Shown: one piece after another, positions 28,455-37,755 of the stretch | How positions within the stretch are numbered: the stretch's first letter is position 1 | How the letters are laid out: the number at the start of each line of letters is the position of its first letter | Assembly: GCF_000948985.2 (NCBI RefSeq) | Contig: NZ_CP059733.1 | Coordinates: 3,658,001-3,722,000 of the forward strand | Reading direction: 5' to 3' | DNA length: 64,000 bases | Origin: Thalassomonas viridans | Lineage (GTDB): Bacteria > Pseudomonadota > Gammaproteobacteria > Enterobacterales > Alteromonadaceae | Notes under the pieces: model-generated | Seen by the model: the letters and a program-made list of their open reading frames with translations, nothing else | Databases searched by the model: none | Told to the model about the DNA's origin: nothing | Position numbers and translations under genes: made by a program

Positions 28455-29798
28455 ATGGTAAAACACAGCCAATATGCTCTGGCAAGCTCGGTTTCCCTGT
28501 TTATTACCGCCCTGTGGTGGCTCCTGCCCCATCCGTTATTACCTGTGGTTCTACCTTTGCTGCCGGTTGCCGCTATTCTGGTGTTGGCACTACCGTTCCA
28601 GGTAGTGTTACTGTTTGTGATCTTCTCCTTCTTTCGGCTCCATGAGGTCTTTCCGGCGCTTTATTCCCTGAAAATACCTTTGCTCCTGTCACTGGCATCA
28701 CTGGCTGCATTAAGCTGGCATATAGCTATCAGCGGGAAAATTCGGCCATGGTGGCGAAAAGAGCTGACCTGCATCGGCTTATTTTTTCTGCTGGTGCTTA
28801 TCGGTGTGCTGTTGGCCAGTAACCGTCCGGTAGCCCTGGCCTACTTTCAGGGAGTATACTGGAAAATTGCCTTAATGACATTTGCCTTGGCCTGGTTAAC
28901 CCGTAGTGAGAAAGACTTTTCATTTGCTTCCTTAGCCATCACGATCGCCGGAGGCATAGTCGCCACCGCGGCGCTGTATAACAAAATTCATGGTATAGAT
29001 CTGGTGGAAGGAACCCGAGTGACCATCGGCCGGGCTTTGGGGTCGGTTTTAGGCGATCCCAATGATCTCGCCCTGGTGCTGATGTTTCCCGCCGCCTTTG
29101 CTTTAAGCCTGGCCATAACCCCCGGCATCGGAGCACTGCAGCGCACACTCGGTACGGTCAGTGTGCCACTGCTGTTTTTCGCCGTAATCGCCACCCAGAG
29201 CCGTGGGGGGTTACTGGGCATACTGGCAGTATTTGCCGTCTTTGCCTACCGCCGCATTCGAAACAAACTGCTGTTTGCAGCATTGGCAGCCCTGGGGGCC
29301 ATTGTCATCTACCTGCTCGCCGGCATTGCCGGGCGGGCCTCCGGCGGTAGCAGCGAAGCCGGCCTGGACGCCTCCGCCAAAGGCCGGCTTTATGCCTGGG
29401 AGGCCGCCTATAAAATGGCACTTGACCACCCCTTTACCGGGGTCGGCCTGGATAATTTTTATGCCAACTATTTTTATTACAGCCCCCACTGGGACGGCCT
29501 CAACCATGCGGTGCACAGCACCTGGTTCGGCATACTGGCGGAAACGGGCTTTTTAGGTTTATTTTGTTTTATCGGCCTGATGGTCGTCCTGTTTAAGGCT
29601 GCCGGCAACAATATCAGGCAGCTGTCAGCACGTTCCCCCGGGCATATGCTTGCCTGCGCCCATGCCGTTTATGCCGGCCTGCTCGGCACCGTAGTTTCAG
29701 GTACTTTTCTGACCCAGGGATTTACCTGGCCTATTTATATTCAGGCCGCATTGATCATCGCCCTGGCTCGTCAAATCAGCTTGCAAAAAGCAAATTAA
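28455..29798 (+). CDS. Wzy/O-antigen ligase family membrane protein
   Basis: A 447-residue inner-membrane protein with about 10-12 hydrophobic segments and a large periplasmic loop near residues 290-370. The loop contains AKGRLYAWEAAYKMALDHP followed by FTGVGLDNF, the hallmark of the Wzy_C (O-antigen ligase) domain. In this setting, with Wzx and Wzz-like proteins, it most likely polymerises repeat units; a ligase role cannot be excluded. Start has GGAGG 5 nt upstream. Last gene of the second unit. Confidence 0.87.
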   Translation: MVKHSQYALASSVSLFITALWWLLPHPLLPVVLPLLPVAAILVLALPFQVVLLFVIFSFFRLHEVFPALYSLKIPLLLSLASLAALSWHIAISGKIRPWWRKELTCIGLFFLLVLIGVLLASNRPVALAYFQGVYWKIALMTFALAWLTRSEKDFSFASLAITIAGGIVATAALYNKIHGIDLVEGTRVTIGRALGSVLGDPNDLALVLMFPAAFALSLAITPGIGALQRTLGTVSVPLLFFAVIATQSRGGLLGILAVFAVFAYRRIRNKLLFAALAALGAIVIYLLAGIAGRASGGSSEAGLDASAKGRLYAWEAAYKMALDHPFTGVGLDNFYANYFYYSPHWDGLNHAVHSTWFGILAETGFLGLFCFIGLMVVLFKAAGNNIRQLSARSPGHMLACAHAVYAGLLGTVVSGTFLTQGFTWPIYIQAALIIALARQISLQKAN

Positions 29799-29799
29799 C

Positions 29800-29824
29800 A
29801 TGCAAATAGCTCTGCGATTTGCAT
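29800..29824. promoter_or_regulatory. Upstream activator motif, site 3
   Basis: CTGCGATTTGCAT at 29812-29824 fits TTGCAWTTTGCRA with few changes. It forms part of a larger dyad ATGCAAAT (29800-29807) and ATTTGCAT (29817-29824). Centre about 72 bp upstream of the -12 GC of the promoter at 29877-29892. Confidence 0.5.
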
Positions 29825-29876
29825 AGCCCTTTAAAACTAAAAAACATAAGCGACTGTTATTTAACAAATTTATAAC

Positions 29877-29892
29877 TGGCACTCTAAATGCT
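29877..29892 (+). promoter_or_regulatory. Sigma-54 promoter of the acyltransferase-wzz unit
   Basis: TGGCACTCTAAATGCT: perfect -24 box TGGCAC with GG at 29878-29879, and -12 GC at 29890-29891 in exact spacing (box ATGCT). The leader to the acyltransferase ATG is about 110 nt. Confidence 0.78.
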
Positions 29893-30015
29893 AAACCAAG
29901 TCATGATAGCAAAAACTATGGGCAAAAAGTGATTTGCGAAAGCGCTTGCTTGTGGCTCGGCACAAAAGGCACAGACAACATCACTTCCTGCTTATCAGTG
30001 AGAAAGGAGCCGGTT

Positions 30016-30741
30016 ATGAATATATTGAGTTTACAAGCTGGTAAACAATGGCTTAAGCATAATAAACACCCAGGCGTACAGGCCTTATGCCGCTTCATAA
30101 AAAAAATACGTATCGCAGAAATGCCCCTGCCCAGGTTTCCGTGCCAGCTGCTTTATTTCCTGCACCAGACAGCCACAAACGGCATCGCTTTTTTGCTGCG
30201 TGTTTTTTACTGGACTCCGCTGTTTAAAAGCCAGTTGAGCCGTTACGGCAAGTCACTTTATCTCTATGGTGGCTTACCTTATCTTTCGGGCCCTTTGCAA
30301 ATCAGCCTGGGACATGATTGCCGCATCAGCGCCCAAACCACCTTTAGCGGCCGTACCAGCCAAAGCACCGGGCAGACAAGAACGCCTAACCTGTTCATCG
30401 GAAACAACTGCGATATCGGCTGGATGACCACGATTGCCGTCGGCAGGCAGGTCATTATAGGTAATAACGTCAGAATCGCCGGCCGGACATTCCTGGCGGG
30501 ATATCCGGGCCACCCCGTCAATGCCGCCCTGCGGGCACAAGGAGCTCCGGATACCGATGATCAAGTCAGGGATATAGTACTTGAAGATGATGTCTGGCTG
30601 GCTACCGGTGTCTCGGTAATGGCCGGGGTGCGCATAGGCAAAGGCAGCATAATAGCCGCCGGCAGTGTCGTCACCAGGGATATACCCGCCGGGGTTCTGG
30701 CTGCCGGAGTGCCGGCCAAGGTTGTCAAACCACTGAACTGA
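30016..30741 (+). CDS. Left-handed beta-helix acyltransferase (maltose O-acetyltransferase-like)
   Basis: A 241-residue cytoplasmic acyltransferase of the hexapeptide-repeat class, which adds acetyl or similar groups to sugars. The second half shows hexapeptide repeats (ISLGHDCRIS, LFIGNNCDIGWMTTIAVG, VIIGNNVRIAGRTFLAG) and the family end VWLATGVSVMAGVRIGKGS followed by SVVTRDIPAGVLAAGVPAKV. The frame extends 29 codons upstream, but the ATG at 30016 has AAGGAG 6 nt before it and is chosen. Probably decorates the repeat unit; the target is unknown. Confidence 0.87.
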   Translation: MNILSLQAGKQWLKHNKHPGVQALCRFIKKIRIAEMPLPRFPCQLLYFLHQTATNGIAFLLRVFYWTPLFKSQLSRYGKSLYLYGGLPYLSGPLQISLGHDCRISAQTTFSGRTSQSTGQTRTPNLFIGNNCDIGWMTTIAVGRQVIIGNNVRIAGRTFLAGYPGHPVNAALRAQGAPDTDDQVRDIVLEDDVWLATGVSVMAGVRIGKGSIIAAGSVVTRDIPAGVLAAGVPAKVVKPLN

Positions 30742-30800
30742 TTCCGGTTTAATCTATCTTTTTGTTTATCTAACGCTTCCATCTCAAGGGGGATAGGCTT

Positions 30801-31928
30801 ATGAAACGCGATATAATCGTTTTTGGCGAAGACTGGGGGGCATTGCCCAGCAGCACCCAGCATATTATCCGCCACCTTTCATATGAGCGGAAAGTGATCT
30901 GGGTTAACTCCATAGGTCTGCGTCATCCGCAGCTGACGGTAAAAGATCTCAAACGCTTGTTGCACAAGTTTATCAAACTTATGCTTCGCCACAAGCAGGC
31001 CAAATGCCAGTCTTTGCCCAGTGAGCAATTTGTGCTGGTTAACCCGCAAACCCTGCCAGCCCCCAGACACCCGCTGACCCGGAAGATCAGCGCCTATTTC
31101 CTGGTGAGGCAGCTGAAAAAGATCATGCGTTTACACCAAATAGCCGATCCCGTGTTATGGACTTCATTACCCACCGCGGTGGATGTGGTGGGTAAACTGG
31201 GAGAGTCTTCGGTCGTTTATTACTGCGGCGATGATTTCTCTGCCCTGACCGGAGTCGATCACCATACCGTCACTTCAAGGGAAAGTGAGCTGGTAGAGCG
31301 GGCACAGCTTATCCTCACAGCCAGTGAACTGCTCACCAATAAGTTTCCAGCAAAAATCACCCATGCCTTACCCCACGGGGTAGATTTTGACTTATTTGCC
31401 AACTCGGCTCCCAGAGCCGCAGATCTGCCGGCAGACGGCAGACCCATCGCCGGCTTCTACGGTAGTATATCCCCCTGGTTGGATATCAGGTTGCTGGAAA
31501 AAGTAACGTCAGAGTTACCTAACTGGCATTTCGTCTTTATCGGCGAGATCAATACGGACATCAACTCCCTGCAGCACAAGGAAAATGTCCACTTTCTCGG
31601 CCCCAGAGCCCATCACCTGCTGCCGACTTATTGCCAGCACTGGACAGTCTCCCTGCTACCCTTTTGCAATAATGCCCAGATCAGGGCCTGCAACCCCCTC
31701 AAGTTACGCGAGTATCTAGCCGCAGGACGTCCCGTCGTCAGCACGGCTTTTCCCGCGCTGAAACCTTACGGTAAACTGATTGACGTTATCCATAACGCAC
31801 CTGCTATGGTCAACGCCTTAAAAAGAGCCCTGAGCAGGGACGTCACCCGGGCCAGCCAGAAAGCCGTCCTGAAAGATACCTGGGCGGCCAGGGCTAACCA
31901 AGTCTCTGAGCTGGTAGATACCTTATGA
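30801..31928 (+). CDS. Glycosyltransferase (GT4-like), EPS locus gene 4
   Basis: A 375-residue GT-B type glycosyltransferase. The opening IIVFGEDWGALPSSTQHIIR and RKVIWVNSIGLRHPQ are typical of a GT subgroup found in exopolysaccharide loci. The donor domain has GFYGSISPWLDIRLLEKV and the late LKLREYLAAGRPVVST motif. Ends in a 4-nt overlap (ATGA) with the chain-length gene, so the two are coupled. Substrate unknown. Confidence 0.86.
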   Translation: MKRDIIVFGEDWGALPSSTQHIIRHLSYERKVIWVNSIGLRHPQLTVKDLKRLLHKFIKLMLRHKQAKCQSLPSEQFVLVNPQTLPAPRHPLTRKISAYFLVRQLKKIMRLHQIADPVLWTSLPTAVDVVGKLGESSVVYYCGDDFSALTGVDHHTVTSRESELVERAQLILTASELLTNKFPAKITHALPHGVDFDLFANSAPRAADLPADGRPIAGFYGSISPWLDIRLLEKVTSELPNWHFVFIGEINTDINSLQHKENVHFLGPRAHHLLPTYCQHWTVSLLPFCNNAQIRACNPLKLREYLAAGRPVVSTAFPALKPYGKLIDVIHNAPAMVNALKRALSRDVTRASQKAVLKDTWAARANQVSELVDTL

Positions 31929-33415
31929 CAGATCTTAACTACCGCCTGCTTTATATGCTGACCGGCGCCTGGCGCCGGCGTTATGTTATTTTACTGCCGG
32001 TATTACTGATGCCGGTGTTAGGCTTGATCATCTCGGGCTTTAGCGACAAACACTATCAGGCCCATACCAGCATGCTTATTCAGGAAACGGCAAAGATGAA
32101 CCCTTTTCTGGAGGATCTCGCCGTCTCGTCAATGCTCAAGGAAAGGCTGGACTCTTTACAGACCTTGCTGCATTCACGCCATATCCTTTCCAGCGTTGCT
32201 GCAGAAATGAAGCTTTATCCCGAAAATGCCAGCCCGCTACAGCAGGACAGGGTTATCGATAAACTATCCGGCAACTTATCTATGGCGATGTCGGGTAAAG
32301 ATCTGATACGTATCGATTACCGGGCTTCAAACCCCGAAGGCATGAAAGAAATTCTCGAATCAGTCAGCAAACATTTCGTCGAACAGCTGCTTGCACCTGA
32401 ACGGTCAAGCATGACAGATTCAGTGATCTTTTTGAGCAATCACCTGGAACAGCGCCGTCTGGCACTGGACAAATCCGAAGCCGCGCTTGCCAGGTTTAAG
32501 GATCTTAACGCCAAGAACCTTCCGGAATTACAGGCAAGCAGCATCACCCGTCTGGCAAAACTGAGAGAAAGAGAGGCCGAGCTGGTAGCCGAAAAAGCCG
32601 GAGTAGAGAAAAGCCTCGGCGGCCTTCACCAGCAATTATCCAAGACCAATCCTGTCATAGGCCGCCTGGAAGAGCAAATTATCCGCTATCGGGGTGATTT
32701 GACCCTGCTCAAGGCCCGTTATACCGATAATCATTCCAAGGTACAGGCGAAACAGCGCCAGTTAAGGCATCTGGAAAGTGAACGCCGCCTGCTGCTCAGC
32801 CAAACGCCGAAACTGATGAACCCCGAACAATTGTGGGATATCGCCAGTGTGGCTGTGCCCGGGGATGACAGCAACAGTCGTCCCCTGTTGCTGACTCAGC
32901 TGGAAAACCTGCAGCGGGGACGCAGCCGTCTGGAACATTTAAAAGAAGAGTTGTCGGTACTGGAAAGCACGATAGACAGTTTAGAGCAAACCAGCGAGAG
33001 ATTCGGCCACTATGAACAGGAGCGGCTCAAACTAGCGCGGGATTTAAGGGTTAAAAGAACCTTGTACGAAGACCTGCTCAGCCGCCATGAAATGGCCAAC
33101 ATCACAGGCGCCCTGAGTATATTCGAGCAAAGCAAACGCATCAAGGTCATTGACCGTCCCTACACTCCCACGGCAGCCGTTAATCTGCCGGCAATCGTTT
33201 TTGCACTGGCAGGAATATTTGGCGGTTTGCTTACCGGCATTGCAACCGCGGTCTTGCTTGAACTTACCGGCACGGGCGTCTATCGCCGGGAAATGCTCGA
33301 ACACATCAGCGGAGTACCTGTATTAAGCCGCATTCCGCCATTACGCACAGACGATACAAGTATAAAGGGAGAGAATCCATTTAATATAAAATACTTAACC
33401 GGAGAAATATCATGA
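31925..33415 (+). CDS. Wzz/GumC-like polysaccharide chain-length determinant
   Basis: Inner-membrane PCP-type protein of 496 residues. First membrane helix at about residues 19-38 (YVILLPVLLMPVLGLIISGF), then a large periplasmic region with two long coiled-coil stretches (about 170-290 and 320-400). The second helix is at about 420-445 and a short cytoplasmic tail follows. It sets polymer length and links polymerase to the export channel. No kinase domain is fused; a separate BY-kinase-like ATPase lies three genes downstream. Both ends overlap neighbouring genes by 4 nt. Confidence 0.9.
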   Translation: MTDLNYRLLYMLTGAWRRRYVILLPVLLMPVLGLIISGFSDKHYQAHTSMLIQETAKMNPFLEDLAVSSMLKERLDSLQTLLHSRHILSSVAAEMKLYPENASPLQQDRVIDKLSGNLSMAMSGKDLIRIDYRASNPEGMKEILESVSKHFVEQLLAPERSSMTDSVIFLSNHLEQRRLALDKSEAALARFKDLNAKNLPELQASSITRLAKLREREAELVAEKAGVEKSLGGLHQQLSKTNPVIGRLEEQIIRYRGDLTLLKARYTDNHSKVQAKQRQLRHLESERRLLLSQTPKLMNPEQLWDIASVAVPGDDSNSRPLLLTQLENLQRGRSRLEHLKEELSVLESTIDSLEQTSERFGHYEQERLKLARDLRVKRTLYEDLLSRHEMANITGALSIFEQSKRIKVIDRPYTPTAAVNLPAIVFALAGIFGGLLTGIATAVLLELTGTGVYRREMLEHISGVPVLSRIPPLRTDDTSIKGENPFNIKYLTGEIS

Positions 33416-34494
33416 AGACATCTAAGGTAAAAATGAGTGCCCAAATCGTTCAGCACCTGAATCCGGGAGGCATAGAAACCCTGGTGCTGGATTTAATGCG
33501 GCACAGCAAGCATAAAACCCTGATCTTCAGCCTTGAAGGCACCCGGGCTCAAGCCATGGAAAAGTGGCCAATATTGAAGCCTTTTGCCGACCACCTCATT
33601 TTTCTTAATAAGCAACCCGGTTTTGAGCCTAAAATAATCAAGGCCCTGATACGGTTATTTACCTGGCATAAAATTACCAGCGTACATACTCACCACATAG
33701 GCCCGCTGCTATACGGCGGCCTGGCGTGCCGGCTTTGCGGTATCAAGTCCCTGATCCATACCGAGCACGACGCCTGGCATTTAGCCAGTTTAAAACGCCG
33801 TCTGCTGCAAAGATGCCTGCTGGCTGCCCTAAGGCCTTTATGGATAGCCGATGCCAAAGCCGTTGCGGTAAAAATCAGCGACTACCTGCATAAACCGAAT
33901 GTCAGGGTGATCAGCAACGGCATAGACATAGACAAGTTTATCCCGGGTAACAGGCAAGCAGCCCGCCGGCGATTAAGCCTGCCGGCTGACGCCAGCTTAA
34001 TCGGTTGTGCTGCGCGCCTGGAACCGGTTAAGGGCCAGGATGTCTTGATCAGGGCGCTAACATCCTTGCCTCCCAGCTACCACTTGGTCATCGCCGGTGA
34101 CGGCAGCACCAAAAGCGCCCTGAAACGTCTGGTCCGGCAGGAAAAAATCAGCGCCAGGGTGCATTTCCTCGGTATGGTCAACGACATGCCGACCTTTTAT
34201 CAGGCGCTGGATATTTTTTGCCTGCCGTCGCGGTTTGAAGGCATGCCGCTAAGCCCGCTCGAAGCCCAGGCCTGTAATATTCCTTCAGTGATCACTAATG
34301 TCGGCGGTTGCAGCGAGGTCGTTTGCCGCCAAACCAGTACTCTGGTACCGCCTGACAAGCCCTTTGCCATCGCCGAAGCCATTTTAAACCTCAGTGTTTT
34401 ATCCTACCGCCAAAACCCAAGAGCCTTTGTGCAGCAAAAAGGCAATATTAAAGACACGGTTTTAGCCTATGATCAACTGGCTGGCGAGCCCTGA
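33412..34494 (+). CDS. Glycosyltransferase family 4, EPS locus gene 5
   Basis: A 360-residue GT-B glycosyltransferase. Marks: IVQHLNPGGIETLVLDLM near the N-terminus, VHTHHIGPLLYGGLACRL, the hinge VISNGIDIDKFIPG, IGCAARLEPVKGQDVLIRAL, and the donor-site SRFEGMPLSPLEAQACNIPS. Resembles glycosyltransferases of exosortase-associated EPS loci, but no exosortase gene is present here. The start overlaps the chain-length gene by 4 nt. Last gene of the third unit. Confidence 0.89.
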   Translation: MKTSKVKMSAQIVQHLNPGGIETLVLDLMRHSKHKTLIFSLEGTRAQAMEKWPILKPFADHLIFLNKQPGFEPKIIKALIRLFTWHKITSVHTHHIGPLLYGGLACRLCGIKSLIHTEHDAWHLASLKRRLLQRCLLAALRPLWIADAKAVAVKISDYLHKPNVRVISNGIDIDKFIPGNRQAARRRLSLPADASLIGCAARLEPVKGQDVLIRALTSLPPSYHLVIAGDGSTKSALKRLVRQEKISARVHFLGMVNDMPTFYQALDIFCLPSRFEGMPLSPLEAQACNIPSVITNVGGCSEVVCRQTSTLVPPDKPFAIAEAILNLSVLSYRQNPRAFVQQKGNIKDTVLAYDQLAGEP

Positions 34495-34544
34495 TAAACA
34501 CACAAGAGCAAATACCTGTACCATTAAACCAGGGCAAAATAGCA

Positions 34545-34574
34545 TTGCAATATAAAAATAATTGCAATTTGCAA
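34545..34574 (+). promoter_or_regulatory. Upstream activator motif, site 4
   Basis: TTGCAATTTGCAA at 34562-34574 is the best match to the consensus, with an extra half-site TTGCAA at 34545-34550. Its centre lies about 86 bp upstream of the -12 GC of the promoter at 34640-34655. Confidence 0.6.
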
Positions 34575-34639
34575 TAAACTGACATAGACAAAAGGTTATA
34601 ACCGGTTGTTTTTAAATGATATAAATCAAAATAAAACAC

Positions 34640-34655
34640 TGGCATAAAGTGTGCT
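34640..34655 (+). promoter_or_regulatory. Sigma-54 promoter of the export-protein unit
   Basis: TGGCATAAAGTGTGCT: -24 TGGCA with GG at 34641-34642, -12 GC at 34653-34654, exact spacing, -12 box GTGCT. It drives the OmpA lipoprotein, SLBB export protein and ATPase genes. Confidence 0.72.
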
Positions 34656-34724
34656 TAACTTAACAACAGAACGAAAAAGGCCCGCCGACGGCTCAGGCTT
34701 AACGCGGTGCCACCGGGAGTTGTA

Positions 34725-35546
34725 ATGATGCACAGACAAGCATGCCTTTTTATCCTGACCTTAGTATTATTGACGGCTTGCAGCTCAAGTCCGCCGATAG
34801 GCCGTGGCGGCTTTGCCGAACACCACCTGGAAAGCGGCTATCCGGTAGAAGCCGATCAGCCGCTGACGCCGGCACATGGCCTAAGGTTTGATTTTAGCCT
34901 GTTAAGCCAGCAACTTGATATCCTGATACAGGAAGGGGCTGAATTATGTTTTCCTGCCACTGTGGTTCAGGCCAAAACCCGGCTTAAACGCATCGCCCGC
35001 GAAATCGCCGGGGGACTTATCTATGATGCCGCCAATGATATTATTATCCAGCGCCGGTTAATCTCCCGCCTTGAACGCCAGCTCGATTATGTCAACGAAC
35101 ATGAAATCTGCAGTTTGCCCCGATCTTTGCCTCTGGCCCACCCGGGAAAGCTGGGGGAAAAACTTGACCACCTGCTAAACCATGATAACCAGTTTGCCAC
35201 CGGTTCCTTTGCACTCAACCCCAAGTATATGGCACAGCTAGCAGAGGCTGCGGTATTACTGAAACAGAGCCCCGAGTACCACTTGTTAATCACAGGCCAT
35301 GCCGACGACCGCGGCAATCAGGATTACAACCTGAAATTATCGGACAACAGAGCCAAACAGGTTGCCCGCTATTTGCACATTTTCGGCATAAGCAGAAAAC
35401 GCATCCACCTGAGTGCGGTCGGTGAAGACAATCCCCTGTTTACCGGTAATGAAGCGCAGGTGCGTTTGGTTAACCGCCGGGTCAGCATTGAACTGATCGA
35501 AAACCCTGAAAGACAAAAAAGCAGAGGTGAACAAGATGCACTGTAA
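34725..35546 (+). CDS. OmpA-family outer-membrane lipoprotein, EPS locus
   Basis: A lipoprotein of about 273 residues. The signal peptide ends in the lipobox LTAC near residue 20. A middle region of unknown fold contains coiled and helical stretches. The C-terminal OmpA domain (about 150-265) has ITGHADDRGNQDYNLKLSDN and RAKQVARYL, which bind peptidoglycan. I infer that it anchors or positions the export channel encoded next; the two genes overlap. The GTG at 34707 opens the frame, but ATG 34725 has GGGAG 5 nt upstream and is preferred. Confidence 0.87.
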   Translation: MMHRQACLFILTLVLLTACSSSPPIGRGGFAEHHLESGYPVEADQPLTPAHGLRFDFSLLSQQLDILIQEGAELCFPATVVQAKTRLKRIAREIAGGLIYDAANDIIIQRRLISRLERQLDYVNEHEICSLPRSLPLAHPGKLGEKLDHLLNHDNQFATGSFALNPKYMAQLAEAAVLLKQSPEYHLLITGHADDRGNQDYNLKLSDNRAKQVARYLHIFGISRKRIHLSAVGEDNPLFTGNEAQVRLVNRRVSIELIENPERQKSRGEQDAL

Positions 35547-37755
35547 AACATGCCTTAAAACACTCGTGGATAACACCCTGTTTGTCATTTTCCTGGGCCT
35601 TGCCTGGCTTTCTCCCGGGCAAGCCTATACCACACAAGGCCATAATAACGGCATAACAAACCCGGTATCGACTACCTATACCCAAAAAACGGCGATTGAG
35701 CAAAACAGCCGCAGCAACTACCGCATCCAGATCGGCGATGAAATTCATATCGCACTGCCCGGCGAAGAAAGCCTGAACCGGGGATTCACCGTCAACAAAC
35801 AGGGGCAGATCATTTTGCTTGAAGTGGGCATGCTTAAGGTAGCCGGTTTAACCCCATTTCAGCTGGAACAAAAAGTGCTGACCGCCCTTGCCCGGGTCTT
35901 TAAAGACCTTAACGGCGCCAAGGTCTACCTGGCGCAAAAACAGAAACTGGTATTTGTGCTCGGTTATGTCCATGCCCCAGGGGAAGTCCTGCTGCCCGGC
36001 GATGCCGGAATACAAATGGCCTTAAAAGCTGCCGGCGGACTCAGGGCCGGTGCTCAACTCGATAAACTGCAACTGCGTAAAAGCGGACAGGCCACCAGGC
36101 GCTTTAACTATAAGCAATATTTAGACAGTGGCGAGTCCACCCTGCTGCCGCAGCTGGATTCAATGGACACCTTGTTTGTGCCGGCGTCGGCAAAAATCGG
36201 CAATATTGAAATGGAGTTTGATCCTAGCAAGATTGCCGCCGGCGGCGATGCCGCCGACCGGTTGGCCATCAAGGTTTTTGGTGAAGTACACAGCCAGGGC
36301 AGTTTTGTTTTCGATAAAAAATCCAACCTGGTGGAGTACCTGATGAAAGCCGGCGGCGTCACCCGCTATGCCGGTGTCGAACAAATACGGGTGATCATAA
36401 ATGCTAAACCTGTCCTGTTTAACCTGACCCGTTACCTGGACAGCGGCGATTTGAGCCTGTTGCCGGAAATTGCCGCCGGGACCACCATCTTTGTTCCGAA
36501 AAAAGAAGAGCAGATCAACGCCGGCGCCAATATGATTTATGTCATGGGGGAAGTCTTTAAGCCCGGCGCCTATCAGGGGCAGGCAGGGGCCAGCTTTATG
36601 GATATACTTGCCAATGCCGGCGGCCCGACACGTTTTGCCGAATCGCGTCAAATCCGCATCATCAGGGTGAGCGGCGAAGTCTGGCCGTTTGATTTATCCG
36701 CTTATACCGAAGGTACCTCCAGCCAGGAACTGCCGCAAATTAATGCCGGTGATGCCATTTTTGTCCCGGAAAAAACCGATATCAATGAAAAGTCCTGGCT
36801 CAAAGTAGCCCCTGGCCGGGCTGTCAGAGTTCTGGGAGAAGTGGTCAGGCCCGGTCGGGTGGAATGGTCGAACGAAATGTCGCTACTGGACTTACTTGCC
36901 CATGTCGGCGGCCCGACCTCAAGGGCGGATACCGCCGCCATAGATATAGTTTCTAAGAACCGGCAGGGGAAAACTCGGCACTACCGCTTTAATCTCGACA
37001 GCTTTATTCAACAGGGACGGGCCGAACACGAACTGCCAAAAATAACTGCCGGCGCCACCATCAGGGTGCACGATCTGCCCACAGATCCCACTGACAATAA
37101 ATCCCAGTGGGTCAGGCAATCATCAGATAAGTCCATCTATGTTTTCGGCCAGGTCGGCGCTCCCGGACGTTATATGTTTACCGATGATATGCATTTTTTA
37201 GATATTCTCGCCGCCGCCGACGGTCCGACGGATAAAGCGGACCTGCGTAATATCCGTATCAGCCACCGCAACCGAAAATCCGCTACTATCTCCAGGGTTA
37301 ACCTGGCCTTATACTTTGAAACCGGCGATGAACACCTCCTGCCCCGTGTCCGTACAGGGGATACCATTTACCTGCCGGAGCAGAACCGTCACTGGCTGGA
37401 AAAAACCAAGGAAACCACTGTACGGGTGCTGGGCTCGGTCAACAAACCCGGCCGTTACACCTTTGATGACAATATGACGATCTTGGATCTGCTGGCACAG
37501 GCCGGCGGCACCAGCAACAGCGCCCATATAGAAAAAATTACCGTGATCAACCTCTCCTGTTGCCGGGATCAGGCCAGAGAGTTCAACCTCGCCCATTTCG
37601 CCCAAAGCGCCGATTTTTCTCTGCTGCCGGTAATACGTGCCGGCGATACGGTTTATGTACCGGCTCAGAGCGAAAGTGCACTTGCTAAATTCCGCAGCGG
37701 CCTGCAAGATACTTTCGAATTGGTTTCCCTGGCTGCTTTATTGGGGTTTTTATAA
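35536..37755 (+). CDS. Wza-like polysaccharide export protein with about six SLBB domains
   Basis: A 739-residue exported protein. The signal peptide ends around residue 30, and no lipobox is visible. Poly_export domain: YRIQIGDEIHIALPG to about residue 130. Then about six SLBB repeats, each opening with a VxVxGxVxxPG pattern (VFVLGYVHAPG, IKVFGEVHSQG, IYVMGEVFKPG, VRVLGEVVRPG, IYVFGQVGAPG, VRVLGSVNKPG). It is much longer than Wza (about 380) and lacks the obvious amphipathic C-terminal helix of Wza, ending in a short hydrophobic segment (SLAALLGFL). The start ATG overlaps the OmpA gene by 11 nt. Confidence 0.9.
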   Translation: MHCKTCLKTLVDNTLFVIFLGLAWLSPGQAYTTQGHNNGITNPVSTTYTQKTAIEQNSRSNYRIQIGDEIHIALPGEESLNRGFTVNKQGQIILLEVGMLKVAGLTPFQLEQKVLTALARVFKDLNGAKVYLAQKQKLVFVLGYVHAPGEVLLPGDAGIQMALKAAGGLRAGAQLDKLQLRKSGQATRRFNYKQYLDSGESTLLPQLDSMDTLFVPASAKIGNIEMEFDPSKIAAGGDAADRLAIKVFGEVHSQGSFVFDKKSNLVEYLMKAGGVTRYAGVEQIRVIINAKPVLFNLTRYLDSGDLSLLPEIAAGTTIFVPKKEEQINAGANMIYVMGEVFKPGAYQGQAGASFMDILANAGGPTRFAESRQIRIIRVSGEVWPFDLSAYTEGTSSQELPQINAGDAIFVPEKTDINEKSWLKVAPGRAVRVLGEVVRPGRVEWSNEMSLLDLLAHVGGPTSRADTAAIDIVSKNRQGKTRHYRFNLDSFIQQGRAEHELPKITAGATIRVHDLPTDPTDNKSQWVRQSSDKSIYVFGQVGAPGRYMFTDDMHFLDILAAADGPTDKADLRNIRISHRNRKSATISRVNLALYFETGDEHLLPRVRTGDTIYLPEQNRHWLEKTKETTVRVLGSVNKPGRYTFDDNMTILDLLAQAGGTSNSAHIEKITVINLSCCRDQAREFNLAHFAQSADFSLLPVIRAGDTVYVPAQSESALAKFRSGLQDTFELVSLAALLGFL

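Noticed and set aside
29932..29966. Second sigma-54 promoter before the acyltransferase gene (TGGCTCGGCAC region)
   Set aside because: No GC dinucleotide at the required distance with a TTGC context; the site at 29877-29892 fits much better.
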